The notes under the pieces are model-generated. The model ran no database searches. It was not told the origin of the DNA and saw only the letters and a list, made by a program, of their open reading frames with translations. A DNA stretch of 5,920 bases from Tenericutes bacterium 4572_104 (GTDB taxonomy: Bacteria > Bacillota_I > Bacilli_A > Izemoplasmatales > UBA5603), in contig NBLG01000051.1 in the NCBI GenBank assembly GCA_002084435.1, positions 1 to 5,920 of the forward strand, written 5' to 3'. Every line of letters starts with the position of its first letter. Within the stretch, counting starts at the first letter, position 1. Positions 5,531 to 5,920 of the stretch are shown one piece after another. Made by a program: the position numbers and the translations under genes.

Positions 5531-5920
5531 TTAGTTCTCAAAATATTCAAATGCATCTATAATATCTAAGTATACCCCGTCAAAATTAGCATTTATAATC
5601 TTATCTAGATATGATTCTTCACTTCCTAAAATTATATATTGCCAATTATCTTGCCAGTATTTAACTTTATAATTGCCTTCCCAATTAGGGTTTTCTTCAA
5701 CTAACCAACTAGGCTGATTGTTATTCCATTCTTCTTTCCAATAGTACCTATAATCCTCTGCTTCTCCAATGCTCATATACGCTATTACTAATCTTTTCCC
5801 TCCATTTGTTTTCATTTTCAAAGATTCAATTTCATCTGAAGTTAGAATTGATCCATCGTTAAAAAATAAATCAATAATTAAAACATCATAATCAGTTAAT
5901 ATTAATGCATTTAAGTAATC
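5531..5920 (-). CDS. GH114/TM1410-like glycosidase-fold protein, partial (5' end off window, 3' end probably truncated)
   Basis: Visible are 129 codons open to the right edge. The frame is continuous through the TTG at 5821, so the true start lies beyond the window. The sequence matches the TM1410/GH114 family (TIM-barrel relatives of endo-alpha-1,4-polygalactosaminidase, often mislabelled cysteinyl-tRNA synthetase-related). Shared landmarks are YDVLIIDL (11-18 of the visible part), YMSIGEAEDYR (48-58), NPNWEGNYKVKYW (77-89) and DGVYLDIIDAFEYFE (114-128), the last with the conserved acidic residues of the barrel. Family members usually continue for roughly 100 residues after this motif, but here TAA follows one Asn later. 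Loss of the C-terminal part, and so of activity, is likely but not certain. No signal peptide can be judged. It has no evident link to the carbamoyltransferase cluster. Confidence 0.75.
   Translation of the reverse strand, partial: DYLNALILTDYDVLIIDLFFNDGSILTSDEIESLKMKTNGGKRLVIAYMSIGEAEDYRYYWKEEWNNNQPSWLVEENPNWEGNYKVKYWQDNWQYIILGSEESYLDKIINANFDGVYLDIIDAFEYFEN

Noticed and set aside
1..5920. CRISPR array, tRNA or rRNA genes
   Set aside because: No regularly spaced repeats, cloverleaf-like segments or conserved rRNA stretches were seen on reading either strand.

Overview
The window is AT-rich (about 30% G+C by eye) and reads with the standard genetic code: the tryptophan codons checked are TGG, and the visible intact stops are TAA. 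AAGGAG/GGAGG ribosome sites, extended -10 promoters (TGnTATAAT) and a CcpA-type cre sequence point to a low-GC Bacillota organism or a relative near the Mollicutes with the standard code (Acholeplasma, Haloplasma or Izemoplasma-like). I cannot name the species.

Most of the window is a catabolic cluster on the minus strand. In the direction of transcription it holds a sodium:solute symporter (5054-3597), a carbamoyltransferase (3597-2584, start overlapping the symporter stop), a carbamate kinase (1814-912) and a second, paralogous carbamoyltransferase (898 to beyond the left edge). Both carbamoyltransferases belong to the ornithine/putrescine carbamoyltransferase family. Neither has the SMG loop that marks ornithine enzymes, and their acceptor loops differ from each other (DLWWW against DSFYW). 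The inferred role is uptake of a nitrogenous substrate, phosphorolysis of one or two carbamoylated intermediates to carbamoyl phosphate, and ATP formation by carbamate kinase. No deiminase, amidohydrolase or other upstream enzyme is visible, so the substrate is open.

A plus-strand gene (1983-2642) splits the cluster. It encodes a zinc-ribbon/helix-turn-helix protein related to the N-terminal part of IS1595/IS1-type transposases, with a degenerate remainder whose last codons run antisense into the carbamoyltransferase gene. The 168-bp divergent region between it and arcC holds two extended -10 promoters, a cre site over the predicted arcC start point, and a pair of 22-bp direct repeats (19/22 identical) that look like an operator.

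The right end (5055-5920) looks worn. It has a short plus-strand reading frame with a good ribosome site but a frameshift, several inverted repeats, and the tail of a minus-strand GH114/TM1410-like gene that appears to lack its usual C-terminal part.
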